Below, piece after piece: positions 23,413 to 33,750 of a stretch of 45,830 nt of DNA. Position 1 is the first letter of the stretch. Each line of letters opens with the position of its first letter. The stretch covers positions 1 through 45,830 of the forward strand of contig NZ_JAMXSR020000005.1 of NCBI RefSeq assembly GCF_024124765.2, written 5' to 3'. Source of the stretch: Sphingomonas sp. H160509. Lineage in GTDB: Bacteria; Pseudomonadota; Alphaproteobacteria; Sphingomonadales; Sphingomonadaceae. The notes beneath the pieces are model-generated. The model saw only the letters and a list, made by a program, of their open reading frames with translations, was not told where the DNA came from and ran no database searches. The position numbers were made by a program, and so were the translations under genes.

Positions 23413-24508
23413 CTAGCGGCCCTTGGGGCGCGTAGGAGCGTCGTTAGCGCGATCCGGTCTGTCTGGACGCGAAGGATCGGAAACCCGCTGTGCGGGCGTT
23501 GCTGTGCCAGCAGGCGGCATTGGCGAATCCCTGCCGGGGTGTTGCTCTAGCACCTTCCGCAATTCGACCGTCATTGCCTGCCGGCGCGTCAGCGCAACCG
23601 GCATGTCAGCAACGAACCGGCGAATGTCTTTTGCAAGCTGGCGATCGGGGCCGGGGCCTTTCTCTAGTTCGTCAGCATGGCCGAGGTAGGCGCGCTTGAT
23701 CGAGTCTTGCCGGGCCTGAATATCCCGGCTCCAATCGTGCGGGGCAGGGGGCTTTGGTTTTGCCGCCTCGCGCTGCGCGTCTCGTTTTGCGATCGTCCGC
23801 ACGCGCGGTTCTACGCCGCGTTTTTCGGCATGGTGTACCGCGATCGGGTTGGCCTTGCGGACGTGCCCGCGCGCCTGCCGTGGAGTCGCTTCGGCCTCTA
23901 CGCCTTGTCGGCGGAGTTGGTGCGCGAAGCGTTCGCGGTATTGCTGTAGGTCCGCAGGACCGGGGGCGAGGCGTTTGCCGTCATAGCCGACAGCCCGCAC
24001 CGTTACATGGACATGCGGATGGTCCGTGTCGTCGTGGCGGGCCATCAGGTAATCGTACTTACCGCCGAACGTCTCTTTCGCCCATGTTCGGGCCGCAGCC
24101 TCGACACGATCGGGAGGCGAGCCGGGCGGCATCGAAAGAATGACAGCGACGCTTTGCGTCGCGTTGGGTCCGCTCTTGCCGCGTGCGTCCGCAGCGTTCG
24201 CGAGCATCCAATCTTCATGCAGCGCTCGCAGCGCGGCGCGATCGGTGATGCGATCACCGTCCTGTGTCTCGCCCTGGAGGCGACCGTTGCGGGTGATATA
24301 ATCCATATGGGCCTTGAGGTGCCCCGCGCTGCCGCGCGATCGGCCGGTGATCTTCACCATCACTTCCGGGGCCTTGCCGACGATCCGGCCCAGCCGGGCT
24401 TTACCCGACGAGGAAAGGGAGCGGGTTTTACCGCCCCCCTTTCAGCTTCACGTCTTTGCCGTGGACCGAGTTAGGCAAACGCCAAATGTGGTCGTCACTA
24501 TCGGCCAT
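23413..24508 (-). CDS. MOB-P relaxase (frameshifted near start)
   Basis: MADSDDHIWRLPNSVHGKDVKLKGGGK, from ATG 24508, joins after removal of one C in the C6 run (24434-24439) to RIVGKAPEVMVKITGRSRG. Motif I contains HMDYITR (likely catalytic Tyr). Motif III is HDDTDHPHVHV (metal-binding His). Basic and Pro-rich C-terminal part. The relaxase nicks oriT and stays bound to the 5' end as DNA passes through the secretion system. It is the last gene of the minus-strand transfer operon, 13 bases after the LPD7 gene. Confidence 0.88.
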
Positions 24509-24521
24509 CTGCTACCGTTCC

Positions 24522-25692
24522 TTAGCGCGACAGCTTGCGCGACGGTTCGGTAATGCCGGCATTGCGCGTCGGCTCTTGAGCCTTAGCCGGTTCGGCGCGT
24601 GCCGGTGCCGGTTCGGGTGCCGAGGCGGTACGCTTCTGTTCGGCCGAAAGCACAACGGGGCCTTCTGCCTTCTCCTTTTTCACCAGTTCGGTAGCGACAA
24701 AAGCCTTCATTTCAGCCTTCGCTTCGGTGTTGTGCTTGTTCATTTGCCGGTCGATTTTCTCACCCATCGCAGCGAGGACCAACCGGCCGTCAGGCGATAG
24801 TTCCTTGCGCGCTTCCACCAGCGTCTTGCGGTTGTCTGCGAGCGTCGGGGGAGCCTGATCGCCCTTGGTCGGCGCAGCCTTATCCGCGCCCTTCTCTTGC
24901 GCTTGAGCGGGCTTCTCGCCGGGCTTTTCAGGCGTGCCAGTACCAGCCCGAGCCGTTGCGTCTCTCATTGCCGGGTCGAGTGTCGATGCGGTCGGGTTGT
25001 TCGGCGTCACTGGCGCCGCTGGCGTCGCAGGCGTTGGAGGGAGCGGAGCGCGGACTTCGTTCGATAGGCCGCGTTCCTCGCGACGCCGATCCGCTTCCTG
25101 CCGGTCCGGATCACTAGGCCGGTAGCCGAGTGCTTCGATACCCCGCGTCTGCGCCTCGATCCATGCTTCCCGCTTAAACTCCGCGGTGCCCTTCACATCG
25201 ACCGATTGCCAGCCTCGCGCGCTGGCAATGTCCATCATCGCCTTAACGGTATTGAGGTCTTCGCGCTTCGTGCTGATCGTAAATTCGGTGGCCTTCATCG
25301 CTAGGCCCTGTTGCTTGTAATCATCGAAATAGCGGCGCTCGCCGCCCTTATCGTCGATGAAATACGCCTTCGCGATGTTCTCCGGTTCGGTTGTGTAGGC
25401 GGCAGGCTTTTTTGCCGTTGCCGCGATCGACCACGGGTTGAAGGCGTGCAGCCGCATCATCGAGCGTCGCTTGACCGGGTTTCGCGTTAGGAGCGGTGCC
25501 CCGATCAATCACGGGTTGCAGTGTTGCGGCTGCATCTTCCAACGACGTTCGCCCCGATTTGGCAGCAGGCGGTGGAGCGTCAGGGCTTGCACTGTGCAAG
25601 CCTTGTGCGCCCGTCGAGCGGACAGGATCAAAGACTTGCGTAATCTCATTGTTGGGGCGCGTCGCATCGCGCAGGCGGTCAGCAATTCCCAT
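24522..25692 (-). CDS. LPD7-domain transfer-associated protein (frameshifted)
   Basis: The N-terminal part (MGIADRLRDATRPNNEITQVFDPV... with two 'TLDDAAARLQPVVDRG' repeats) joins after removal of one T in T6 (25408-25413). It continues as KKPAAYTTEPENIAKAYFIDDKGGERRYFDDYKQQGLAMKATE, the LPD7 (large polyvalent-protein) pattern found in conjugation proteins. A long Pro/Ala/Lys-rich tail follows. Palindrome 8 lies within the N-terminal part, encoding GLHSAS. About 390 residues. It may act with the relaxase. Confidence 0.7.
25587..25599. promoter_or_regulatory. KorB-operator-like palindrome 8 (inside LPD7 gene)
   Basis: GGGCTTGCACTGTGCAAGCC within coding sequence. Confidence 0.6.
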
Positions 25693-25918
25693 GATCGGCT
25701 CCCGAGGTTGGCAAGGCAGAGATAACGGATTGCGCCCATGCCTTCGTTTGGGCGGTGTCAGCGTCTGTTAGTGTACCGCTGTCGCCGGGAGTTCCGGTCG
25801 GCAGCGCGTCTATCAGCGCCGTCAGTTCGATAAGCGTCTCACGCACTACGCCCTCACGCGCGGTTTTTACGCGCGTGGGGAGCAGGAAATGAACGCCCGC
25901 AAGGTTTGGAAATGTCAT
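25679..25918 (-). CDS. small protein between virD4 and LPD7 genes
   Basis: 79 residues (MTFPNLAGVHFLLPTRVKTAREGVV...), no recognised domain, mostly helical with an acidic C-terminal half. The start overlaps the virD4 stop (ATGA) and the end overlaps the LPD7 start, so it is embedded in a tightly coupled operon and very likely real. Function unknown. Confidence 0.6.
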   Translation of the reverse strand: MTFPNLAGVHFLLPTRVKTAREGVVRETLIELTALIDALPTGTPGDSGTLTDADTAQTKAWAQSVISALPTSGADHGNC

Positions 25919-28107
25919 GCGGCTTTTCCCCTTCCACGGTTTAGGGTTTCGACAGTCGGCACGGCGTTTACGATCGCCGCAACATGCGCCTTGGCGTCGC
26001 CAAGTGCGTATTGACTAAGATCAATATCGGTCCCGAGGATGGAGCCGATTAGTCCGTCCGCTTGGTGCGGTTTGAGTTCGGGCGCAGGCATCGGCAATTC
26101 GGGCGACGTCGCCGGCAGCGGCAAGCGCGGCGCACTGTCACCTGTTCCAGCGCCGTCAGCAGCAGGAGCCGCAGCAGCAGCTTCGTCGCCGCTATCCGTC
26201 GCCTTCTTACGGGTCCGCTTTTTCGGGGCAGGTGCCGCAGCCGCAGCAGGAGCCGCAGCAGTTTCGGCAGGCGGCGCGGCCGGTGCCGGTGCCGGTGCCG
26301 GTGCCGGTGCCGGTGCCGGTGCAGGAGGGGGAAGCAGGGGCGGCAGCGACCGGTTCCCCCTGCCCTGCGATCGGCTCGAAACCCTTGCCCTGGTCTAGTC
26401 GCACAGTGACTTCGATAGGCTGGACAACAGGTGGCGAACGAAGCAGCCGCGTAAATGTGTTGTCGAGGTAGTAGCGGATACGCTTTGCACTGATCGGATA
26501 CATGCCCGGCCGTATCAAGATTGCGTCTGTAGGATCGAGACGCACGATCTCTTGCGGCAGCAGCAAGGCGCGGCGCTGATCCGTTTGCGTCACATTCAGC
26601 TTATCCCGACGCATGACACGCCAGAAGCGCGGGCCTGATCGGCTTGCAGCTTCTACCGTATCGTAACCGAGACGTGCCGACAGTTCTTCGGAAAGTTTAA
26701 GGTCTTTCGTACCGAACACGACTTCTAGGCCGCAGTTATCAAGGATCGCTTCGGCCTTGTCGGGTCCGTACAGATCGCGGTCGCGAAGCTGTGCCTTACT
26801 TTGCATGATGAGCATTATTCGGATGTTGTATCCGGCGACAAAGGCAAATGCGTCAGCAAGCACCGGCATCGGGCCAAGCAGTGGAAATTCGTCCAGCAGC
26901 AAAAAGAACTTGATGCTTCGCGGCCGGATCATGTTGGGGCAACGTCCGCACCGTCAGATCAATTAGCTGTTGGAAGAACAGCGCCAGCAGCGGGCGCAGC
27001 CGAGCAATGTTGTCCGGGGTGACGCCGATATAGATCGCGTGCAGGGAGTTACGCAGTTCGCGAAGGTCGAAATCGCTTTCAGCCGTGGCGGCGTCGATGC
27101 GCGGATTGAACCACAGCGACAGCTTGGCGGTAATCGTTTTGCGGATCGAGTTTACGAGGTCGGCCGAGCCTTTCAGGTAATCCTCTAGGGCCTTCACCGT
27201 CGCTTCGGTGTAGGGCTTGCCCGCCTGTCGGCGCGCTTCAATGCGCTCGAGCATGGCTTGCGCGCCGTCCGAGCTAGACAGCAGACGCAGCACTTCCCCG
27301 ATCGTCAGGGGCATTTCCGGGGATTCGGCAAGAAAGCCAGCAGCGCCGGTAAACGCCGATCGCGCGCTATCTGTCCAAAAGGCTTGATCGCCCGAGACGT
27401 GCGGGAAGATCATTTGCGCGATGCGCTGAATATCCTCGAAAGCGTCGATCGTATCCCGGCGCACATAGGGACAGCGGATTATAGCGGGCCGTCGCGCCAT
27501 TGGGGGCGAGCGGATCGAACAGAAAGACCTTTTGCCCGGCCGCTTCACGGATGCCCGCTGTTGCGGCCCAATTCTCTTTCTTCACGTCGAGACAGACGAG
27601 CGTGGACTCATAGAGAAGGCAATTCGGGATGACCAAACCGACGCCCTTACCCGAGCGGGTCGGGGCATAGCAGGCGACGTGTTCAGGCCCGCCGTAGCGC
27701 AGATAATGGCCTTTACGGTCCTGCCCGACGTACAGACCCGCAAACTTGCTGTAGAACCCTGCCTTGACCAATTCCGCCTTACTGGCGAACCGCGTCGCGC
27801 CGTGCAGTTCTTTACCACCTGGCAGCTTACCGCCGCGAAGTAGCGCAGCCGCTGCAATGAGGATCGGAAAGGCGGTAGAGACGCCAGCCGCAACCTTGAG
27901 CCACAGGCCAACACTCGGATGCGAGAAACCGTAATAGCTGGCGTATTGGTAGAATTGCAGAAACGGAATCGTGTCAGCCGTAAGCATCCCGGTCGCGCCG
28001 AGAAAGATAGTTGAGGCGAGGACATTCCAGATCGCCGCGATTACCGCCAACACAAATAGGCCCGCCAACGCTTTCGCCGGGGCGGGCCAGTTTGAAATCC
28101 CTTGCAT
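25915..28107 (-). CDS. virD4: VirD4/TraG coupling protein (three frameshifts)
   Basis: N-terminal membrane segments (ALAGLFVLAVIAAIWNVLAST; AAGVSTAFPILIAAAALL), then Walker A YAPTRSGKGVGLVIPN, Walker B LLLLDEF, and TraG blocks LYESTLVCLDVKKENW and YVRRDTIDAFEDIQRIAQMIFP. One-base surpluses at GGG 27468-27470, A5 26901-26905 and G5 26327-26331 split it. Corrected, the C-terminus is a long Pro/Ala repeat plus Lys-rich tail ending NRGRGKAA. Start ATG 28107 follows GGGAGG. It delivers the relaxase-DNA complex to the VirB channel. Confidence 0.88.
26280..26322. repeat. hexanucleotide microsatellite (CCGGTG, ~7 units)
   Basis: About seven tandem CCGGTG units in the virD4 gene encode a Pro-Ala run on the minus strand in the corrected frame. 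Length changes by slippage would keep the frame. Confidence 0.8.
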
Positions 28108-28126
28108 AATGCCTCCCGTCAAAGAG

Positions 28127-29135
28127 CTATTGGTGAACCGGTATGATGTCGGCAGGCTCGAAATGGACTTCCTCGATCGCGAAGCCTTCCGGCCCCTTGT
28201 GGCAATGCACCACCACGTCGACCAAATCGTCTAGCAGCGTCCGCACATCGGCATCGGCTAGATACTTGCCCGCGTCGTGCTGTTTCACCATGAGCCGCAG
28301 AGCGTCGAACGCGCCTTTTGCGCTTCCCGCGTGGCATGTCGTAATCGAACCCGGATGCCCGGCCGCGACGCTACGAACGAACGTGAACGCGGCACCGTCG
28401 CGCAATTCCTGCATCAAGATGCGGTCGGGGCGCATACGCAGCGCCGCTTCAATCAGATCCTCCGATGCGACGCGCGCAAGGCCCTGATTGCCCTTGGAGT
28501 AGAACAGATTGACGATGTTGCGTTGTGGCAGGCCGATGAACTCGGCCGTGTCCTCGATCGTCACTAGCCTTTCATCGAGCGGGATCGACTGAATCAAAGC
28601 CTTTGCGAACGTCGTCTTGCCCGAGCCGGTATCGCCGGTCGCAATGATCGTCTTTTTCGATCGCACCGCGAGAGGAAAGAACCGCTCCCAATCCCGAGCA
28701 TCTTTCAGCGCCAACAATTCGGCATCGGCCGGATGCACCCGCTTGGAGGCAGCAACCGTCCGTTTGAACAGGCCACCAGCCGCCAGCCCCGCGATCGTCG
28801 GGGCAAAGCCCGAGGGGCGGCGGATCGTCAGGCTGAACCGGCCCGCGCCGACCGCCGGGGGCGGCAGATTTGCACGCGCTGACCGTCAGGCAGGACCGAA
28901 CCGCAAAGCGGGCGTTCCGGCCCAACGTCCTGTTGCGACATGGACGCGCAAAGCGTCGCGATCATATCGAGGCGCGAATAGGTCAGGTCGGGGAACTCGT
29001 GCCACTCCCAGCCCGAGCGTCGTTCGACGCCGACTTCCCCGGCCGGTTGATGACAATTTCGGTCACATCGTCTTGCGACAGAAAATCCGCGATCGGACCC
29101 AGCAGCAGACGAAGGGTGTTTTCACCCGGCCTCAT
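28127..29135 (-). CDS. virB11: VirB11 secretion ATPase (two frameshifts)
   Basis: Starts MRPGENTLRLLLGPIADFLSQDDVTEIVINRPG, overlapping the virB10 stop. Single missing bases at C4 29037-29040 and G5 28857-28861 (plus strand) interrupt it; adding them gives ...EVGVERRSGWEWHEFPDL and ...CRPPAVGAGRFSLTIRRPSGF. Then Walker A GDTGSGKTTFAKAL, Asp box TIEDTAEFIG, RPDRILMQELRDGAA and HAGS, all VirB11 hallmarks. About 335 residues. A hexameric ATPase at the base of the channel that drives substrate transfer and pilus assembly. Confidence 0.88.
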
Positions 29136-30335
29136 TACTGTCCGCCCCCGACGTAGCGCGGCTGTGCTGGCACCACCTGATAGACGGTGCTGAAATCCAG
29201 ATCGCGAGCAACGAAGATGCTGACCAATTCGCCCTGGTTCTTACGAACCGTGGGGGGAATGTTGGACGAACCGCGCACGACCTCGCCAATGACACTCGAC
29301 GTTGACCCGGTGTTGATCGTCGTCGTGCCCGACTTGGAAACCGCCGCCTGCCCGGCCTGCAATCCGCCGTCCACGACAGACATAAGCAGCGCCGCACCGA
29401 ACTTCTGGAAGAAGTGACGATCGACAGCACCCGACAGACCCGAGCGGCCGAGAGGATCACTCGCAGGGCTATCGAGATTGACGACGACACCTTGCGGCGT
29501 TTCCGCCCGCGTCCACACGACGAACATGCGTTCTACGCCTTGGCGCACCCCGCCTTGAAACTGGCCTACGACCTTCGTTCCGCGATCGAGCAACGTCAGG
29601 CCGGTCTTACCCTGAATGTCCTGCGGGATAATGCACGTCACGAAGCCCGGCAGCGTGGATTCCATCGCAGTTTGCAGCGTGCAGGGAATAAGCGTGCCCG
29701 TCGTCAGCAGATAGGGTTGGTTGCGAAGCACGTTCGCCCGAACGCCACTAAGCTGCGTCGTCTGCATACGAGCGCCAAGGCTATCGCCTCCCTCCTGCCC
29801 GCCTTGACCACCAGCGCCAGCGCCACCCGGTCCGCCTTGCTGGAACCCGGCCGGGGAGAATCCCCCGCCCTGCCCCCTGCCCGGCCGAACCCATTGCGCC
29901 ACCCATACCGCCGATCGCGCCGCCCACGCCGCCACCCGAATTATAGACGAGCAGCTTTGCAGCAGGGCGTGGCGTCGGGACTTGCGCCATCTGTGGCGAA
30001 CCTTGCGCGCCTTGCGCCGGGAAGCCCGGCGGTAGCGGTGGTGCGGTATCGCCCGGTAGCGGCGGTGGCGTCGTCACAGCAGCGACCGGCGGGGCCTCAT
30101 ATCGGACTTGCGATTGCACCGGCAGATCGGGAGCAACGGCGGGTTTCAGGTTGGGTTGCGCCGAGGTCAGGAAGATCGCCCCGACTGCGAGCGCGCCCGC
30201 ACCGAGCATAAGCCCGACGCCGACGTTTTTACCCATGCCGCTTTTGGTGCCCGCCACGTCCGAAACATGACGCTCGCCATCGAGCGTTGCGGGGCCTTCG
30301 GCGGGGGCGGGTTGTGTGGTGCGCGTGTCGGTCAC
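29135..30335 (-). CDS. virB10: VirB10 core-channel protein (frameshifted)
   Basis: A short cytoplasmic N-terminus, one membrane helix (VGVGLMLGAGALAVGAIFLT), a Pro-rich periplasmic region (APPVAAVTTPPPLPGDTAPPLPPG), then after a one-base surplus among G/C runs near 29870-29887 the β-barrel domain (LPGFVTCIIPQDIQGKTGLTLLDRGTKVVGQFQGGV). The C-terminal part contains FFQKFGAALLMSVV, the outer-membrane helix region. About 400 residues. It spans both membranes and senses ATPase energy. Start and stop overlap neighbouring genes. Confidence 0.88.
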
Positions 30336-31170
30336 AGGCCGGAACTCCTAACTGTGCGTGCAAGGTCGGGCGTGCCGGTGCCAGTACCGGCGTTGCGGCC
30401 GATCGGATCGAACCCTTGGTTTAGAACGCTGATAACTTCCTGCCCGTCGCGCAGGACGAATTGCCGCGCCGTTGTCTGCACAACGGCCAGCTCGTTGATT
30501 ATTGTGTACGGCACGATCGTTTCCGAGCCGTCAGGCGCGAGAGTGTAGATCGTTGGTATCCGCATATTGCCGGGGGAAGCGGAACGCCGTTTGACGGCCA
30601 TTATCGCTAACTTCGGTCGGTTCGAGCATGACCGAGCCACGCGCGACATAGCGCCAGTTCCGCGGCCCTTCGGCCCACGACAGCGCCAACCGCTGTTGCG
30701 TGATGCGTTCCAGATCGCGGGCCGCTGCCTGTGCTTCCGCAAAAGCCTGCGCCGCGCGTGCTTCCTCTGGATAGGTGAAGTTGACGGCATAGATCGCGGA
30801 GGCCGCACCACGACGAGCAGCGACCAAAAGGAACTGATACGATCGCGTTGAACCGTCAGGCCGCTTTGTCACCACTTGCGCGTTCGTCGGCCGACGGATG
30901 GCAGTGGGCTTGAGGAAAAGAATGTTGCCGGTCGGTTGTGCCAACCATGCGTCAGCATCACCGATCGCAACGGCGGTAATTTCCTCGCCCAGCCCGAACG
31001 TAATCTGTGTCGAATTGGTAGGCGTGCTGATTACGCGGACCACATTCATAGCGTTGTAGGCGACGACCTGGACATGAGCGTCATACCCAGCCGAGCGGGG
31101 CTTTTTGCTCCGCAAAGGCCGGGGTGGTCAGCAGCGCGGCGGCAACGACCGCCAAGAGTGGGCGGTTCAT
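30332..31170 (-). CDS. virB9: VirB9 core-channel protein (two frameshifts)
   Basis: Signal peptide MNRPLLAVVAAALLTTPAFAEQK, then after one surplus T in T5 (31102-31106) GYDAHVQVVAYNAMNVVRV and the VirB9 blocks ITFGLGEEITAVAIGDADAW and NILFLKP. After a surplus G in G5 (30572-30576) the C-terminus reads MRIPTIYTLAPDGSETIVPYTI...DGQEVISVLNQGFDPIGRN. About 278 residues. Periplasmic component that with VirB7 and VirB10 forms the outer-membrane core complex. Start overlaps the virB8 stop (ATGA). Confidence 0.85.
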
Positions 31171-31898
31171 TGTGTGAACTCCTGATCGGCCCGGTACGAC
31201 GTAACCACGAAGCCGAGCGGGTTGACGTTGAGAGCAGACGACGAGAGCTTGTTGACCGAGAAGTCGAACGCGATCGTCGCCACCATACGCTTTTCAGGCA
31301 GCGCGACGCCGCCCCGCTTCTCGATCTGGACGAACCGGACCTGCCCCAGCTTCGGGCCGAGCATCGAGGTCGAAACCCACCGAACCGACGACGAGCCATC
31401 CCGACCGAGGATGACTTGCGGACTGTTGGGATTGGTCCCCCGGAAGCCCTGTTGATATTCGTTCTGGACGCCCGGCGAAGACATGAGCGCAACGGCATTG
31501 AACGCCGTTTCCGCTTCGGCCGGGCTATAGGTCTGACGGAGGCGGACGTACTGCCACAGGAAATAGCGCGTCGTCGCGTCGCTTGCGGCCATCTTGCCGC
31601 CCGTCACGTCATAAATGCGCTCGACCGACCCACTGGTGTTATCGACGCGGAAGACGAGCGGCACGACAGTCTTGAGGGGCGCGAGAGAAGCCGTTGCAGC
31701 CATCCCGGCAATACCGGCAACAGCACCGACCCCAGCAATAACGTAGGCGATTACCGCGCTACGCCGTGCCGACTTCACCTTGTCCGCCTCATAGCTGGCG
31801 ACCTGTTCAAAGTAGGCCGACATGATGGCCGGATCGGCTGGCAGTTGTCGGGCCTGAAATGCCCCTTCCGGGGCCTTGTTGCGCGATAGCATGTTCAT
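31167..31898 (-). CDS. virB8: VirB8 inner-membrane scaffold protein
   Basis: 243 residues, intact. One membrane helix after a short cytoplasmic tail (SAVIAYVIAGVGAVAGIAGMAA), then a periplasmic NTF2-like domain with LVFRVDNTSGSVERIYDV, SDATTRYFLWQYVRLRQTYSPAEAE and ALPEKRMVATIAFDF. VirB8 nucleates the inner-membrane part of the channel. Start overlaps the virB7 stop (ATGA); an alternative ATG lies two codons in. Confidence 0.9.
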   Translation of the reverse strand: MNMLSRNKAPEGAFQARQLPADPAIMSAYFEQVASYEADKVKSARRSAVIAYVIAGVGAVAGIAGMAATASLAPLKTVVPLVFRVDNTSGSVERIYDVTGGKMAASDATTRYFLWQYVRLRQTYSPAEAETAFNAVALMSSPGVQNEYQQGFRGTNPNSPQVILGRDGSSSVRWVSTSMLGPKLGQVRFVQIEKRGGVALPEKRMVATIAFDFSVNKLSSSALNVNPLGFVVTSYRADQEFTQ

Positions 31899-32143
31899 GC
31901 CCCTTCACCCGGTAGAGCGGCCGGGGCCGCTGGTTGTGCAGCCGGAACGGCCGGTTGTTGGACTTGTGGCGACCGCACGGGCGGCAGCGGTGCGCGAGGT
32001 CCGCGCAGATCGTCGCGGGTTGGTGTCCACTTGCCTGCATTGAGCGGGCGATACTTGCCCGATACTTCGGCAAGTTTCGGATGACCGCCGGCGCAAGCCG
32101 ACACCGCCAAGGGGATAAGCAGTAGGGCGAGCCGTCGAGTCAT
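31895..32143 (-). CDS. virB7: VirB7-type lipoprotein
   Basis: 82 residues. MTRRLALLLIPLAVSACAGGH has a clear lipobox (SAC); a Pro/Ala/Gln-rich tail follows (PPVRSPQVQQPAVPAAQPAAP). Position between virB6 and virB8 identifies it as the VirB7 outer-membrane lipoprotein that stabilises VirB9, although sequence similarity is not decisive. AAGGAA lies 9 bases before ATG 32143. Confidence 0.75.
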   Translation of the reverse strand: MTRRLALLLIPLAVSACAGGHPKLAEVSGKYRPLNAGKWTPTRDDLRGPRAPLPPVRSPQVQQPAVPAAQPAAPAALPGEGA

Positions 32144-32189
32144 GGTGTGTTCCTTAGTGAAGACGGATTCCGGACTTTGTGTCATGGGT

Positions 32190-33257
32190 TCAGCCTCCCC
32201 GATCGGAGAGCGAACCGCCGGTTGTCGGACGGATGCGGGAAGCGACAGAACGGTATCCAGCAGCAGCCATGCGGCCACCAAAGCGGCCCACCGCATCGCT
32301 TGCGCCCAAGACACCGCTACGGCCGGTCCTGCCACCACCACCGCCGCCAGCACCGCCACCACCACCACCGGCCGGGCGGCCGGTTGAACCAATGGTTGCC
32401 TGCATACCCCGCGCGATAGCGCCGGTATGGAAGGTCAGACCGCCAGACAGTGACGACGCGAGGCCGGGCAGTTGCAGGGCAACGAACGCCGCAACGGCAA
32501 AGAAGATGATACCGGACAGAAGGACTTGGATGCCCTCAATGTCGCTTGTCGCCGCCTTGGTGGCGACGGTGCCAACGACAATCTGTTCGGTAAGCAGGAT
32601 GATGTAGAGCAGCACGATCGTAGTGATTTGCAGGATCACGCAGGAAATCAGCGCCCCGATCCAGCGTTCAAAAATCGCGCGCGTTGCGGGGAATAGAACA
32701 AGGGGAATAATCAGCGGCCCGAGCGCGATGTAGAGCGCAAGCGTCACGCGGGAAATTAGCCAGATCGCGAAGCAGAACACGTTGGAGATAATTGCCGCCA
32801 TCCAAAACAGCAGCACCGCAATCTGCGGCCCAATGTCGTGCCAGCTTAGTTTCTTCCAAACTTCCAGACCCGCGCGCCAAGCCTTGATCCATCCTTGATC
32901 GAAGCTGTTTGCGCTGACCGTACCGGCCCCTCCCGATGTGAGGGCTTCCGTCAGGCTAGTCGGCAGCGTGATGAAGAAGAAGTTATAGACCCATTGCTGA
33001 TAGATGCCCGATCCGGTCAACAGCCAGACGATGATTGCCATTTTCAACATGCGGGGCAGCAGCACCGACATGGGAGCGGGTGCCTCACCGCGAGCAATCA
33101 GGAATCCGGTCAGGGCAACGTACAGTACCAACGCAATCTTGAGCGGCGCTGCGACGTAGGCGAGAAAGGAGTTCGATACGTCGGTTACAGCGGTCACTAG
33201 CGGCGTTTCCACTTGTGACACGATGTAGGCGAACATTTGCCACTGTACGTCTTCCAT
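32190..33257 (-). CDS. virB6: VirB6 polytopic channel protein
   Basis: About 355 residues from ATG 33257, with GGAGAT upstream. Several membrane helices are visible (AAPLKIALVLYVALTGFLIA; MLKMAIIVWLLTGSGIY; IAVLLFWMAAIISNVFCFAIWLISRVTLALYIALGPLIIPLVLF; ILQITTIVLLYIILL; GIIFFAVAAFVALQL). A Gly-rich stretch and basic C-terminal tail (GGGGGGAGGGGGGRTGRSG) follow. Conserved FPATRAIFERWIGAL fits TrbL/VirB6. Forms the inner-membrane path for DNA. Intact. Confidence 0.88.
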   Translation of the reverse strand: MEDVQWQMFAYIVSQVETPLVTAVTDVSNSFLAYVAAPLKIALVLYVALTGFLIARGEAPAPMSVLLPRMLKMAIIVWLLTGSGIYQQWVYNFFFITLPTSLTEALTSGGAGTVSANSFDQGWIKAWRAGLEVWKKLSWHDIGPQIAVLLFWMAAIISNVFCFAIWLISRVTLALYIALGPLIIPLVLFPATRAIFERWIGALISCVILQITTIVLLYIILLTEQIVVGTVATKAATSDIEGIQVLLSGIIFFAVAAFVALQLPGLASSLSGGLTFHTGAIARGMQATIGSTGRPAGGGGGGAGGGGGGRTGRSGVLGASDAVGRFGGRMAAAGYRSVASRIRPTTGGSLSDRGG

Positions 33258-33262
33258 CGGGT

Positions 33263-33748
33263 CTATCTCCGAGCCGCTTTGGCTTCGATTTGCAGCGAAC
33301 GCAGAGCAACGCCGCAATATTGAAGTTGCGGGTTCCTCTTGCAGACTAGAATCTTATTCGCCCGCGCCTCGGGATCATTCGCCCAAAACCCAGTTGTCGC
33401 CGGGTTAATGGAACCGGTGCGCGAGCGGGCTTCGCGGAGCGCGATCGTTACCGACGCCTGTTGAGCGTTGATGCAATCCGGGTCTTTGCGAAGACGGCCG
33501 GGATCATCCAGACAGGCGAGAACGACTTGCGAACGCGCGGTCGGGTTGTTCGCGTACCACGTCACCGTTTGCGGCGCTGACTTGGTAGTGCCCGATGGAG
33601 CGGCCGGGGACGAACGTGGAGCCGAAGTCGGCTCCGCGTTCGCTACCGTCATACCGATGCCAGTGCCGATGCCGACACCGACGAGCAAAACCGCCACGAA
33701 CGCGCCGAAGCGCGGTCGAGGGGCTCGCACAGTGCAAGGATTGTCCAC
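33263..33748 (-). CDS. EexN-like entry-exclusion protein with duplicated motif
   Basis: About 161 residues. One N-terminal membrane segment (GAFVAVLLVGVGIGTGIGM) anchors a periplasmic part with two versions of the EexN/TrbK-type motif: TVTWYANNPTARSQVVLACLDDPGRL and TGFWANDPEARANKILVCKRNPQL. These entry-exclusion proteins sit between virB5 and virB6 and block uptake of a like plasmid. The start is uncertain: GTG 33748 or TTG 33755 overlapping the virB5 stop. Palindrome 9 lies in the first codons. Confidence 0.65.
   Translation of the reverse strand: MDNPCTVRAPRPRFGAFVAVLLVGVGIGTGIGMTVANAEPTSAPRSSPAAPSGTTKSAPQTVTWYANNPTARSQVVLACLDDPGRLRKDPDCINAQQASVTIALREARSRTGSINPATTGFWANDPEARANKILVCKRNPQLQYCGVALRSLQIEAKAARR
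33725..33737. promoter_or_regulatory. KorB-operator-like palindrome 9 (one mismatch)
   Basis: TCGCACAGTGCAA, one base off the consensus, at the 5' end of the eexN-like gene. Confidence 0.5.
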
Positions 33749-33750
33749 GC

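Noticed and set aside
23423..24474. Plus-strand open frames across the relaxase and LPD7 genes
   Set aside because: They mirror real minus-strand genes with clear motifs and have no ribosome sites or recognisable products.
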